Under the pieces are notes generated by a model, which was not told the DNA's origin, made no database searches, and worked only from the letters and a program-made list of their open reading frames with translations. Both the position numbers and the translations under genes were made by a program. Below are positions 23,073 through 35,908 of a stretch of DNA of 64,000 bases, piece after piece. Numbering within the stretch: position 1 is the first letter of the stretch; each line of letters begins with the position of its first letter. Source of the stretch: Megalobrama amblycephala. Lineage: Eukaryota > Chordata > Actinopteri > Cypriniformes > Xenocyprididae. The stretch covers positions 29,725,451 to 29,789,450 of the forward strand of contig NC_063052.1 of NCBI RefSeq assembly GCF_018812025.1. The letters run 5' to 3'.

Positions 23073-25517
23073 CTGATCAAAAGAATCATCATTATTCAGT
23101 CTCTCTCTCTGCGCATGCGTGAGTGTGTGTGTTCCACTGGTGTCCAGACTAATGATGCTCTCACTGCAAGGTCTGGCGTATTTCAGATCACTCTTTCTGG
23201 AGTCAGTGGTTCTGCAAACCTCATAATTGTACACGTGCTGTAAAGTTCCTGTGCCGCCTACGTCTGCGTAAAGAGGCGGATAATACGGAATAACCGGAAG
23301 ATTCGCTCCAGATTTGTAAAACATGCGCTCGCGTCTCCATCTGTAGCATTTGACTGACAGTATGGCAATGATAGACACGATAAAGAGAAATGAAACCACA
23401 GCCAAGGCCAAGACCAGATAGAAAGTCAGGTTGTCGTTGTATTCCTTGTCGTGCGTAAAGTCAGTGAACTCCGTTAGCACTTCAGGGAAGCTGTCCGCCA
23501 CCGCCACGTTAACATTGACTGTAGCTGATCGAGAGGGCTGCCCGTTGTCCTCCACTACAACAGTGAGTCTTTGTTTGACAGCATCTTTATCTGTGACTTG
23601 GCGAACAGTTCTTATTTCTCCATTCTGTAAGCCCACTTCAAACAGCGCCCTGTCTGTGGCTTTGTGCAGTTTATATGAGAGCCAGGCATTCTGACCAGAG
23701 TCCACATCAACAGCCACCACTTTAGTCACCAGATAACCCACATCTGCCGAACGAGGCACTATTTCAGCCACCACATTTGCGCCTGACTGGACCGGATACA
23801 GAACCTGAGGCGCGTTGTCATTCTGGTCCTGAATGATGATTTTCACGCTCACGTTGCTGCTGAGAGGAGGAGAGCCTCCGTCCTGCGCTTTTACGCGAAT
23901 GTTAAATTCTTTTGTTTGCTCATAATCAAAAGAACGAACAGCAAGAATGTCTCCGCTCTCTGCATTCACTGAAATATAGGTCGAGGCAGAGACGCCATTC
24001 ACAAGAACATCCTCTAGAAAATATGAAATACGCGCGTTATTGCCAGAGTCTTTGTCACGCGCTTTAACAGATAAAACAGAGAGTCCGGGGGAATTATTCT
24101 CCATCACATATGCGGTGTATGACTGACGCTGGAACACAGGGGCGTTGTCATTGACATCAGAGATCTTCAGAGTCAGTGTTTTATTAGTAGAGAAAGATGG
24201 CGAGCCCTCATCAATAGCTGTTACTGTGATATTATACTCTGAGATCATCTCCCGATCCAAAAGCTCATCAGTGACTAAACTGTAGAAATTTGGGGTTGAT
24301 GACTTTATTTTAAACGGCAAATTCTGAGGAATGAAGCACTTAACTATTCCGTTTTTCCCCGAATCTAAATCTTTGACATTCAGCATTGCTATCACAGTCT
24401 CTGGCGCTGAATTCTCCGGCACTGGGTTAGAAAATGAAATTACGCTTATTATAGGAGCATTATCATTTATATCAGTAATTTCAATATGCACTTTAGTGGT
24501 ATCTCGTAATCCTCCTTTGTCTGTTGCTTCCACAGATAATTCATATTTTTTGGATTTCTCGAAATCTAATAGGCCATTAACTGTAATATCTCCAGAACTG
24601 GAATCAATTTGGAAAAGACCAGAAGAGCTTTCACTGCTCTGAGAGAAAGAATACATAATCTCTCCATTAGATCCAATATCTCCATCAGTTGCACTAACGC
24701 TTAACACAGTCGATCCTTTAGAAAAATTCTCTGGAATTGAAGCTCTATAGACCGACTGACTGAAAACAGGTGCATTGTCATTTGCATCTAAAACAATAAC
24801 GTTTATCTTGATAGTGCCCGTTTTTTGAGGGGTTCCGCCATCGAATGCAGTTAAGATCAATTTATGTTCCTCCATAGACTCTCTGTCTAAAGTTTTTTGT
24901 AAAATTATCTCTACGTACTTTGTGTCGTCGAGGTGAGTAGGTATTTTAACTGTGAAATGATCAGACGGAGTTAATTTATATGTCTGAAGAGAATTTAGAC
25001 CAACATCAGGATCATTAGCGCTATCGATTGAATATCGAGCCCCAGACAAAGCAGATTCACTCATTTGAAAAGTAATCTCCTTTTTCTTGAAAACAGGAGC
25101 ATGATCATTGATATCTAATATTTCCACATCAATTCTATGCAGCTCCATGGGGTTTTCTAGAATGATCTGAAAATGTAAGGAGCAGGGAGACACTTGGGCG
25201 CACAGCTCCTCTCTATCTATCCTCTCTTTCACTATCAGCGTCCCTTTATCCACATTCAGACCGATGTACTCACGACTGTCCTCCGTAAAGATCCGCGCTC
25301 GACCAGATTTCAGCCTCTTAACATCCAAACCGAGATCCTGAACGATATTTCCCACCAGCGAGCCCTTTGTCATCTCCTCTGGAATAGAATAACGGACCTG
25401 CCCGCGCGCAACGGCCATGACAAAGACGCAGAGCACGAGAGGCTGCATTAGCCATGATGAAATCCGCGTCGAAGATGCGCCTCTTTGGGCGTAAAAACAA
25501 CAAAGAACCGACATCAT
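23073..25517 (-). CDS. pcdhg: Protocadherin gamma variable exon V12
   Basis: 815 codons, ATG at 25517, donor GATCAG|GTGAGC (GT at 23071-23072). Without splicing, the frame adds seven codons (VSSSKWL) and stops at 23049, which would give a membrane protein lacking the shared constant domain. EC2 opens with KKKEITFQMS and carries LDRESMEEHK; EC3 has SSESSSGLFQ and KGGLRDTTK. These are close relatives of V11, V10 and V5, with only scattered changes, so this is one recent subfamily. The tail ends AQRERLNNDDSFDQ. Signal peptide, EC1 and everything from late EC4 onward match the other array members. Confidence 0.95.
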
Positions 25518-26279
25518 CCAAATCTGCTATTCCACTAAAGATGAAAAGACGAAGAACAAAAGATTCAGAAAGATTGAATTGTATCATCCGAAAACACAGA
25601 GCAGCGAATGTCTCGACGCTTCAGTGTTAAAGTGACCGTGTGAATGAAAGAGATATTCTGCAGAATGTGATGTCAGAAAGTGGAGGAGGATCTAAAAACG
25701 AGTGTTTAAAGCTGGAACATACTGACCAACAGCGGCACTTAGTGCATCAGAGAAATATTACACTGAAAAATACAGTTGAAGAGAAACACAAAAACTATAT
25801 GGACTGCGACCATTGTGGTATACATTTAGCGTTAAAACAGCTGAAATAGAGATACAAAAAATAGTTTGAAAGGAAATACCAAAATATATGATGAAAAGAA
25901 AATAGTCAAAAGCAAAACAGAAAATATAAAATAGACTTTAAATTATGTAGGAACTATTCATTATGACTCACCCATGCGCGCGCACATACACGATAACATC
26001 CTCTTACCTGAATTGCTTGAAACTGGTAAAAAAAAAAATATTTTTTAAAGACTATGCATGTCATTTCCTATTAAATATTGAAAAGTTAAGGTTTTAATAT
26101 GAAAAAGTGTGAAAAAATGTAGTCACCAACATGATTAATAAACTACAGCTGCAGGTTTCTTTTTCTATAATTCGAAAAAAATATATTGCACATTAACAAA
26201 ACTGAGGAAGTCAGAAAGAGGAAAATAATAAATAAAAAATACACCGAAGGCATATTCATAACCATTTACTCGAGCTCAC
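25518..26279 (-). promoter_or_regulatory. Spacer V11/V12 with V12 promoter
   Basis: TGACTCA at 25964-25970 with adjoining GC-alternating run. A consensus splice donor CAGGTAAGAGG sits on the minus strand at 26000-26010. Nearly identical to the V6/V7 spacer at 41840-42340. Confidence 0.6.
25723..25739 (-). promoter_or_regulatory. CSE of V12
   Basis: Minus strand AGTGCCGCTGTTGGTCA, 206 bp upstream of the ATG. Confidence 0.8.
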
Positions 26280-28724
26280 CTGATCAAAAGAATCATCATT
26301 ATTCAGTCTCTCTCTCTGCGCATGCGTGAGTGTGTGTGTTCCACTGGTGTCCAGACTAATGATGCTCTCACTGCAAGGTCTGGCGTATTTCAGATCACTC
26401 TTTCTGGAGTCAGTGGTTCTGCAAACCTCATAATTGTACACGTGCTGTAAAGTTCCTGTGCCGCCTACGTCTGCGTAAAGAGGCGGATAATACGGAATAA
26501 CTGGAAGATTGGCTCCAGATTTATAAAACATGCGCTCGCGTCTCCATCTGTAGCATTTGACTGACAGTATGGCAATGATAGACACGATAAAGAGAAATGA
26601 AACCACAGCCAAGGCCAAGACCAGATAGAAAGTCAGGTTGTCGTTGTATTCCTTGTCGTGCGTAAAGTCAGTGAACTCCGTTAGCACTTCAGGGAAGCTG
26701 TCCGCCACCGCCACGTTAACATTGACTGTAGCTGATCGAGAGGGCTGCCCGTTGTCCTCCACTACAACAGTGAGTCTTTGTTTGACAGCATCTTTATCTG
26801 TGACTTGGCGAACAGTTCTTATTTCTCCATTCTGTAAGCCCACTTCAAACAGCGCCCTGTCTGTGGCTTTGTGCAGTTTATATGAGAGCCAGGCATTCTG
26901 ACCAGAGTCCACATCAACAGCCACCACTTTAGTCACCAGATAACCCACATCTGCCGAACGAGGCACTATTTCAGCCACCACATTTGCGCCTGACTGGACC
27001 GGATACAGAACCTGAGGCGCGTTGTCATTCTGGTCCTGAATGATGATTTTCACGCTCACGTTGCTGCTGAGAGGAGGAGAGCCTCCGTCCTGCGCTTTTA
27101 CGCGGATGTTAAATTCTTTTGTTTGCTCATAATCAAAAGAACGAACAGCAAGAATGTCTCCGCTCTCTGCATTCACTGAAATATAGGTCGAGGCAGAGAC
27201 GCCATTCACAAGAACATCCTCTAGAAAATATGAAATACGCGCGTTATTGCCAGAGTCTTTGTCACGCGCTTTAACAGATAAAACAGAGAGTCCGGGGGAA
27301 TTATTCTCCATCACATATGCGGTGTATGACTGACGCTGAAACACAGGGGCGTTGTCATTGACATCAGAGATCTTCAGAGTCAGTGTTTTATTAGTAGAGA
27401 AAGATGGCGAGCCCTCATCAATAGCTGTTACTGTGATATTATACTCTGAGATCATCTCCCGATCCAAAAGCTCATCAGTGACTAAACTGTAGAAATTTGG
27501 GGTTGATGACTTTATTTTAAACGGCAAATTCTGAGGAATGAAGCACTTAACTATTCCGTTTTTCCCCGAATCTAAATCTTTGACATTCAGCATTGCTATC
27601 ACAGTCTCTGGCGCTGAATTCTCCGGCACTGGGTTAGAAAAGGAAATTACGCTTATTATAGGAGCATTATCATTTATGTCAGTAATTTCAATATGCACTT
27701 TACTGGTATCACTTAATCCGTCTTTGTCTCTTGCTTCAACATATAATTCATACTTTTTTGATTTCTCGAAATCTAACGGACCATTAATTGTAATTTTCCC
27801 ATTACTGGAATCAATTTGGAAAAGGTTAGATAAACGTTCACTGCTCTTGGAAAAAGAATACATAACCTCTCCATTAGATCCCATGTCTCCATCAGTTGCA
27901 CTAACGCTTAACACAGTCGATCCTTTAGAAAAATTCTCTGGAATTGAAGCTCTATAGACCGACTGACTGAAAACAGGTGCATTGTCATTTGCATCTAAAA
28001 CAATAACGTTTATCTTGATAGTGCCCGTTTTTTGAGGGGTTCCGCCATCGAATGCAGTTAAAATCAATTTATGTTCCTCTGCAGTTTCTCTGTCAAGGGG
28101 TTTTTGCAAAGTCATTTCTACATACTTTGTTTCGTCGAGATGAGCAGGTATTTTAACTGTGAAATGTTCAGATGGAGTTAATTTATATGTCTGAAGAGAA
28201 TTTAGACCTACATCAGGATCATTAGCGCTATCGATTGAATATCGAGCCCCAGACAAAGCAAGTTCACTTATTTGAAAAGTAATCTCTTTGTTCATGAACG
28301 AGGGAGCATGATCATTGATATCTAATATTTCTACATCAATTCTATGCAGCTCCATGGGGTTTTCTAGAATGATCTGAAAATGTAAGGAGCAGGGAGACAC
28401 TTGGGCGCACAGCTCCTCTCTATCTATCCTCTCTTTCACTATCAGCGTCCCTTTATCCACATTCAGACCGATGTACTCACGACTGTCCTCCGTAAAGATC
28501 CGCGCTCGACCAGATTTCAGCCTCTTAACATCCAAACCGAGATCCTGAACGATATTTCCCACCAGCGAGCCCTTTGTCATCTCCTCTGGAATAGAATAAC
28601 GGACCTGCCCGTGCGCAACGGCCATGACAAAGACGCAGAGCACGAGAGGCTGCATTAGCCATGATGAAATCCGCGTCGAAGATGCGCCTCTTTGGGCGTA
28701 AAAACAACAAAGAACCGACATCAT
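26280..28724 (-). CDS. pcdhg: Protocadherin gamma variable exon V11
   Basis: 815 codons from ATG at 28724; donor GT at 26278-26279 after GATCAG. It belongs to the V10/V11/V12 subfamily. EC2 starts MNKEITFQIS and keeps PLDRETAEEH. EC3 carries the private run KSSERLSNLFQIDSSNGKIT and LYVEARDKDG. The signal-peptide end reads VAHGQVRYS rather than VARGQVRYS, shared with V3 and V8, which suggests exchange of short 5' tracts among copies. Calcium-site motifs (DRE, DINDN, DANDN, DQNDN) are complete and the reading frame is undamaged. Confidence 0.95.
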
Positions 28725-29485
28725 CCAAATCTTCTATTCCACTAAAGATGAAAAGACGTAGAACGAAAGATTCAGAAAGATTGAATTGTATCATCCGAAA
28801 ACACAGAGCAGCGAATGTCTCGACGCTTCAGTGTTAAAGAGACCGTGTGAATGAAAGAGATATTCTGCAGAATGTGATGTCAGAAAGTGGAGGAGGATCT
28901 AAAAACGAGTGTTTAAAGCTGGAACATACTGACCAACAGCGGCACTTAGTGCATCAGAGAAATATTACACTGAAAAATACTGTTGAAGAGAAACACAAAA
29001 ACTATATAAACTGCGACCATTGTGGTATACATTTAGCGTTAAAACAGCTGAAATATAATTAAAAAGTTTGTTTGAAAGGAACACCAAAAAATATAATGAA
29101 AGGAAAATAGTAAAAAGCAAAACATAAAATATAAAATAGACTTTAAATAATGTAGGAACAATTCATTATGACTCACTCATGCGCGCGCACACAGAAACCT
29201 CTTACTTGACTGAGTGCAAATGGAAAAATATGTATTTTAAAGACTATGCATGTAATTTCCTATTAAGTATTGAAAAGTCAGGGTTTTAGTATGAAAAAAA
29301 GTGTGAAAAAATGTAGTCACCAACATGATACCAGTACATTTCAACTACAGCTGCCAGTGTTTTTTCTATCAGTCGGGAAAAAAACACAGTGCCCCTATAA
29401 CAAAACTGAGGAGGTCAGAAAGAGAAAAATAATAAATAAAAAAAAGACACCAAAGGCATATTCATAACCATTTACTCGAGCTCAC
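28725..29485 (-). promoter_or_regulatory. Spacer V10/V11 with V11 promoter
   Basis: TGACTCA at 29169-29175; far half is the twin of the V12/V13 spacer. At the donor-like position it reads TCAAGTAAGAGG, without the CAG|GT consensus. Confidence 0.6.
28930..28946 (-). promoter_or_regulatory. CSE of V11
   Basis: Minus strand AGTGCCGCTGTTGGTCA, 206 bp upstream of the ATG. Confidence 0.8.
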
Positions 29486-31930
29486 CTGATCAAAAGAATC
29501 ATCATTATTCAGTCTCTCCCTCTGCGCATACGTGAGTGTGTGTGTTCCACTGGTGTCCAGACTAATGATGCTCTCACTGCAAGGTCTGGCGTATTTCAGA
29601 TCACTCTTTCTGGAGTCAGTGGTTCTGCAAACCTCATAATTGTACACGTGCTGTAAAGTTCCTGTGCCGCCTACGTCTGCGTAAAGAGGCGGATAATACG
29701 GAATAACCGGAAGATTCGCTCCAGATTTGTAAAACATGCGCTCGCGTCTCCATCTGTAGCATTTGACTGACAGTATGGCAATGATAGACACGATAAAGAG
29801 AAATGAAACCACAGCCAAGGCCAAGACCAGATAGAAAGTCAGGTTGTCGTTGTATTCCTTGTCGTGCGTAAAGTCAGTGAACTCCGTTAGCACTTCAGGG
29901 AAGCTGTCCGCCACCGCCACGTTAACATTGACTGTAGCTGATCGAGAGGGCTGCCCGTTGTCCTCCACTACAACAGTGAGTCTTTGTTTGACAGCATCTT
30001 TATCTGTGACTTGGCGAACAGTTCTTATTTCTCCATTCTGTAAGCCCACTTCAAACAGCGCCCTGTCTGTGGCTTTGTGCAGTTTATATGAGAGCCAGGC
30101 ATTCTGACCAGAGTCCACATCAACAGCCACCACTTTAGTCACCAGATAACCCACATCTGCCGAACGAGGCACTATTTCAGCCACCACATTTGCGCCTGAC
30201 TGGACCGGATACAGAACCTGAGGCGCGTTGTCATTCTGGTCCTGAATGATGATTTTCACGCTCACGTTGCTGCTGAGAGGAGGAGAGCCTCCGTCCTGCG
30301 CTTTTACGCGAATGTTAAATTCTTTTGTTTGCTCATAATCAAAAGAACGAACAGCAAGAATGTCTCCGCTCTCTGCATTCACTGAAATATAGGTCGAGGC
30401 AGAGACGCCATTCACAAGAACATCCTCTAGAAAATATGAAATACGCGCGTTATTGCCAGAGTCTTTGTCACGCGCTTTAACAGATAAAACAGAGAGTCCG
30501 GGGGAATTATTCTCCATCACATATGCGGTGTATGACTGACGCTGGAACACAGGGGCGTTGTCATTGACATCAGAGATCTTCAGAGTCAGTGTTTTATTAG
30601 TAGAGAAAGATGGCGAGCCCTCATCAATAGCTGTCACTGTGATATTATACTCTGAGATCATCTCCCGATCCAAAAGCTCATCAGTGACTAAACTGTAGAA
30701 ATTTGGGGTTGATGACTTTATTTTAAACGGCAAATTCTGAGGAATGAAGCACTTAACTATTCCGTTTTTCCCCGAATCTAAATCTTTGACATTCAGCATT
30801 GCTATCACAGTCTCTGGCGCTGAATTCTCCGGCACTGGGTTAGAAAAGGAAATTACGCTTATTATAGGAGCATTATCATTTATATCAGTAATTTCAATAT
30901 GCACTTTACTGGTATCACTTAATCCGTCTTTGTCTCTTGCTTCCACAGATAATTCATATTTTTTGGATTTCTCGAAATCTAACGGACCATTAACTGTAAT
31001 TTCCCCTGTACTGGAATCAATGTTAAAAAGACCAGAAGAGCTTTCACTGCTCTGAGAGAAAGAATATGTAACCTCTCCATTAGATCCAATATCTCCATCA
31101 GTTGCACTAACGCTTAACACAGTCGATCCTTTAGAAAAATTCTCTGGAATTGAAGCTCTATAGACCGACTGACTGAAAACAGGTGCATTGTCATTTGCAT
31201 CTAAAACAATAACGTTTATCTTGATAGTGCCCGTTTTTTGAGGGGTTCCGCCATCGAATGCAGTTAAAATCAATTTATGTTCCTCTGCAGTTTCTCTGTC
31301 AAGGGGTTTTTGCAAAGTAATTTCTACATATTTTGTTTCGTCGAGATGAGCAGGTATTTTAACTGTGAAATGATCAGATGGAGTTAATTTATATGTCTGA
31401 AGAGAATTTAGACCAACATCAGGATCTTTCGCGCTATCGATTGAATATCGAGCCCCAGACAAAGCAAGTTCACTTATTTGAAAAGTAATCTCTTTTTTCA
31501 TGAACACTGGAGCATGATCATTAATATCTAATATTTCCACATCAATTCTATGCAGCTCCATGGGGTTTTCTAGAATGATCTGAAAATGTAAGGAGCAGGG
31601 AGACACTTGGGCGCACAGCTCCTCTCTATCTATCCTCTCTTTCACTATCAGCGTCCCTTTATCCACATTCAGACCGATGTACTCACGACTGTCCTCCGTA
31701 AAGATCCGCGCTCGACCAGATTTCAGCCTCTTAACATCCAAACCGAGATCCTGAACGATATTTCCCACCAGCGAGCCCTTTGTCATCTCCTCTGGAATAG
31801 AATAACGGACCTGCCCGCGCGCAACGGCCATGACAAAGACGCAGAGCACGAGAGGCTGCATTAGCCATGATGAAATCCGCGTCGAAGATGCGCCTCTTTG
31901 GGCGTAAAAACAACAAAGAACCGACATCAT
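29486..31930 (-). CDS. pcdhg: Protocadherin gamma variable exon V10
   Basis: 815 codons from ATG at 31930; donor GT at 29484-29485. EC2 begins MKKEITFQIS with SAKDPDVG; EC3 has SSGLFNIDSSTGEIT. Its tail reads THTLTYAQRE where all other array copies have THTLTHAQRE; the base change also breaks a palindromic GCGCATGCG in the exon. It is the closest intact relative of the damaged exon V5 (47950-50407): the two share 5'-flank bases (AACAATATGAAC on the plus strand near 32207 and 50687) that no other copy has. Confidence 0.95.
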
Positions 31931-32695
31931 CCAAATCTGCTATTCCACTAAAGATGAAAAGACGTAAAACAAAAGATTCAGAAAGATTGAATTGTATCAT
32001 CCGAAAACACAGAGCAGCGAATGTCTCGACGCTTCAGTGTTAAAGTGACCGTGTGAATGAAAGAGATATTCTGCAGAATGTGATGTCAGAAAGTGGAGGA
32101 GGATCTAAAAACGAGTGTTTAAAGCTGGAACATACTGACCAACAGCGGCACTTAGTGCATCAGAGAAATATTACACTGAAAAATACTGTTGAAGAGAAAC
32201 ACAAAAACAATATGAACTGCGACCATTGTGGTATACATTTAGCGTTAAAACAGCTGAAATATAATTAAAAAAAAATCTGTTTGAAAGGAACACCAAAATA
32301 TATGATGAAAAGAAAATAGTCAAAAGCAAAAACAGAAAATATAAAATAGACTTTAAATTATGTAGAAACAATTCATTATGACTCACCCATGCGCGCGCAC
32401 ATACACGATAACATCCTCTTACCTGAATTGCTTGAAACTGGTAAAAAATATATATATTTTTTAAAGACTATGCATGTCATTTCCTATTAAATATTAAAAA
32501 GTTAAGGTTTTAATATGAAAAAGTGTGAAAAAATGTAGTCACCAACATGATTAATAAACTACAGCTGCAGGTTTCTTTTTCTATAATTCGAAAAAAAAAT
32601 ATTGCACATTAACAAAACTGAGGAAGTCAGAAAGAGGAAAATAATAAATAAAAAATACACCAAAGGCATATTCATAACCATTTACTCGAGCTCAC
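31931..32695 (-). promoter_or_regulatory. Spacer V9/V10 with V10 promoter
   Basis: TGACTCA at 32379-32385 and the CAGGTAAGAGG donor-like site near 32415-32425. The V5 flank (50408-51237) is a distorted copy of it, 62 bases longer between CSE and the next donor. Confidence 0.6.
32136..32152 (-). promoter_or_regulatory. CSE of V10
   Basis: Minus strand AGTGCCGCTGTTGGTCA, 206 bp upstream of the ATG. Confidence 0.8.
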
Positions 32696-35140
32696 CTGAT
32701 CAAAAGGATTATCATTATTCAGTCTCTCCCTCTGCGCATGCGTGAGTGTGTGTGTTCCACTGGTGTCCAGACTAATGATGCTCTCACTGCAAGGTCTGGC
32801 GTATTTCAGATCACTCTTTCTGGAGTCAGTGGTTCTGCAAACCTCATAATTGTACACGTGCTGTAAAGTTCCTGTGCCGCCTACGTCTGCGTAAAGAGGC
32901 GGATAATACGGAATAACCGGAAGATTCGCTCCAGATTTATAAAACATGCGCTCGCGTCTCCATCTGTAGCATTTGACTGACAGTATGGCAATGATAGACA
33001 CGATAAAGAGAAATGAAACCACAGCCAAGGCCAAGACCAGATAGAAAGTCAGGTTGTCGTTGTATTCCTTGTCGTGCGTAAAGTCAGTGAACTCCGTTAG
33101 CACTTCAGGGAAGCTGTCCGCCACCGCCACGTTAACATTGACTGTAGCTGATCGAGAGGGCTGCCCGTTGTCCTCCACTACAACAGTGAGTCTTTGTTTG
33201 ACAGCATCTTTATCTGTGACTTGGCGAACAGTTCTTATTTCTCCATTCTGTAAGCCCACTTCAAACAGCGCCCTGTCTGTGGCTTTGTGCAGTTTATATG
33301 AGAGCCAGGCATTCTGACCAGAGTCCACATCAACAGCCACCACTTTAGTCACCAGATAACCCACATCTGCCGAACGAGGCACTATTTCAGCCACCACATT
33401 TGCGCCTGACTGGACCGGATACAGAACCTGAGGCGCGTTGTCATTTTGGTCCTGAATGATGATTTTCACGCTCACGTTGCTGCTGAGAGGAGGAGAGCCT
33501 CCGTCCTGCGCTTTTACGCGAATGTTAAATTCTTTTGTTTGCTCATAATCAAAAGAACGAACAGCAAGAATGTCTCCGCTCTCTGCATTCACTGAAATAT
33601 AGGTCGAGGCAGAGACGCCATTCATAAGAACATCCTCTAGAAAATATGAAATACGCGCGTTATTGCCAGAGTCTTTGTCACGCGCTTTAACAGATAAAAC
33701 AGAGAGTCCGGGGGAATTATTCTCCATCACATATGCGGTGTATGACTGACGCTGGAACACAGGGGCGTTGTCATTGACATCAGAGATCTTCAGAGTCAGT
33801 GTTTTATTAGTAGAGAAAGATGGCGAGCCCTCATCAATAGCTGTTACTGTGATATTATATTCTGATATTTTTTCACGGTCTAAAAGCTGATCAGTGATCA
33901 AACTATAGAAATTCTGGGCAGATGACTTCACTTTGAAAGGCAAATCTGTAGCAATAGAGCATTTAACCTGTCCGTTTCTTCCTGAATCCAAATCTTTGAC
34001 ATTCAGCATCGCTATCACAGTTTCTGGTGCTGCGTCCTCGGGTATTGGGTTAGAAAATGAAATTACGCTTATTATAGGTGCATTGTCATTAACGTCAATT
34101 AATTCAATAATAACTTTACTGGAATCTGTCAAGCCACCTTTATCTGTTGCTTCAACATGTAATTGAAAATGTTTTGATTTCTCGAAATCCAGGTCACCGT
34201 TAACAGTAATCCCGCCGCTTTCTGAATCAATATTGAATAGCTCTAAAGCCTTTCCTGATGTTTGTGAGAAGGAATACGTCAGTTCAGAATTCGTTCCTTT
34301 GTCTTTATCAGTTGCTATCACACTCACGATATCAGTGCCCTTTGGTGAATTCTCCAGTAGGGAAACTCTATACACAGGGAGACTAAATACAGGAGAATTG
34401 TCGTTTGCGTCGATTACAAGAACAGTTATTTTAATAGTGCCTGATTTCTGGGGACTGCCGCCATCAAACGCCGTCAATGTTAACTTATGCTCCTCTTGAT
34501 TTTCTCTATCTAGTGGTGTTTGTAGAATCATTTCAGCATATTTCAATCCATCACTTCCCATCTGTTCTTTCAGAGAAAAATAATCAGTTGGATTGAGCGT
34601 GTATCTCTGAAGGGTATTTAAACCTACATCAGAGTCTTGTGCATTATCTAAAGAAAATTTTGCTCCAAGAACAGCAAGCTCACTAATTTGAAAGCTTATT
34701 TCCTTTCTAATAAAAACTGGAGCATGATCATTAATATCTAATATTTCCACATCAATTCTATGCAGCTCCATGGGGTTTTCTAGAATGATCTGAAAATGTA
34801 AGGAGCAGGGAGACACTTGGGCGCACAGCTCCTCTCTATCTATCCTCTCTTTCACTATCAGCGTCCCTTTATCCACATTCAGACCGATGTACTCACGACT
34901 GTCCTCCGTAAAGATCCGCGCTCGACCAGATTTCAGCCTCTTAACATCCAAACCGAGATCCTGAACGATATTTCCCACCAGCGAGCCCTTTGTCATCTCC
35001 TCCGGAATAGAATAACGGACCTGCCCGCGCGCAACGGCCATGACAAAGACGCAGAGCACGAGAGGCTGCATTAGCCATGATGAAATCCGCGTCGAAGATG
35101 CGCCTCTTTGGGCGTAAAAACAACAAAGAACCGACATCAT
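32696..35140 (-). CDS. pcdhg: Protocadherin gamma variable exon V9
   Basis: 815 codons, ATG at 35140, donor GT at 32694-32695. EC2 starts IRKEISFQIS with SDVGLNTLQR; EC3 carries LLENSPKGTDIVSVIATDKD and LELFNIDSES. EC5 has DVLMNGVSAS where the others have DVLVNGVSAS. The tail ends NNDNPFDQ instead of NNDDSFDQ. All these markers, including the private Met and the NPFDQ-type tail, recur in V4 (51238-53684), whose translation is otherwise identical, so the two are a duplicate pair. The frame is intact here. Confidence 0.95.
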
Positions 35141-35908
35141 CCAAATCTTCTATTCCACTAAAGATGAAAAGACGAAGAACAAAAGATTCAGAAAGATTGA
35201 ATTGTATCATCCGAAAACACAGAGCAGCGAATGTCTCGACGCTTCAGTGTTAAAGAGACCGTGTGAATGAAAGAGATATTCTGCAGAATGTGATGTCAGA
35301 AAGTGGAGGAGGATCTAAAAACGAGTGTTTAAAGCTGGAACATACTGACCAACAGCGGCACTTAGTGCATCAGAGAAATATTACACTGAAAAATACTGTT
35401 GAAGAGAAACACAAAAACTATATGAACTGCGACCATTGTGGTATACATTTAGCGTTAAAACAGCTGAAATATAATTTAAAAAAATCTGTTTGAAAGGAAC
35501 ACCAAAAAATATGATGAAAGAAAAATGGTCAAAAGCAAAACAGAAAATATAAAATAGACTTTAAATAATGTAGGAGCAATTCATTATGACTCACCCATGC
35601 GCGCGCACATACACGATAACATCCTCTTACCTGAATTGCTTGAAACTGGTAAAAAATATATATTTTTAAAGACTATGCATGTCATTTCCTATTAAATACT
35701 GAAAAGTTAAGGTTTTAATATGAAAAAGTGTGAAAAAATGTAGTAACCAACATGATTAATAAACTACAGCTGCAGGTTTCTTTTTCTATAATTCGAAAAA
35801 AAAAAAAAAATACATCGCACATTAACAAAACTGAGGAAGTCAGAAAGAGGAAAATAATAAATAAAAAATACACCAAAGGCATATTCATAACCATTTACTC
35901 GAGCTCAC
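35141..35908 (-). promoter_or_regulatory. Spacer V8/V9 with V9 promoter
   Basis: TGACTCA at 35587-35593; a 15-base poly-A near 35796-35810. Twin of 53685-54452. Confidence 0.6.
35346..35362 (-). promoter_or_regulatory. CSE of V9
   Basis: Minus strand AGTGCCGCTGTTGGTCA, 206 bp upstream of the ATG. Confidence 0.8.

Noticed and set aside
23431..23694. 87-codon plus-strand open frame repeated in most variable exons
   Set aside because: It is the antisense shadow of the identical EC6 region; it recurs only because that DNA is homogenised.
25640..25849. About 70-codon plus-strand open frame spanning each CSE
   Set aside because: It lies over promoter DNA that is near-identical between copies, shows no domain, and is lost where the spacer diverges (60268 onward).
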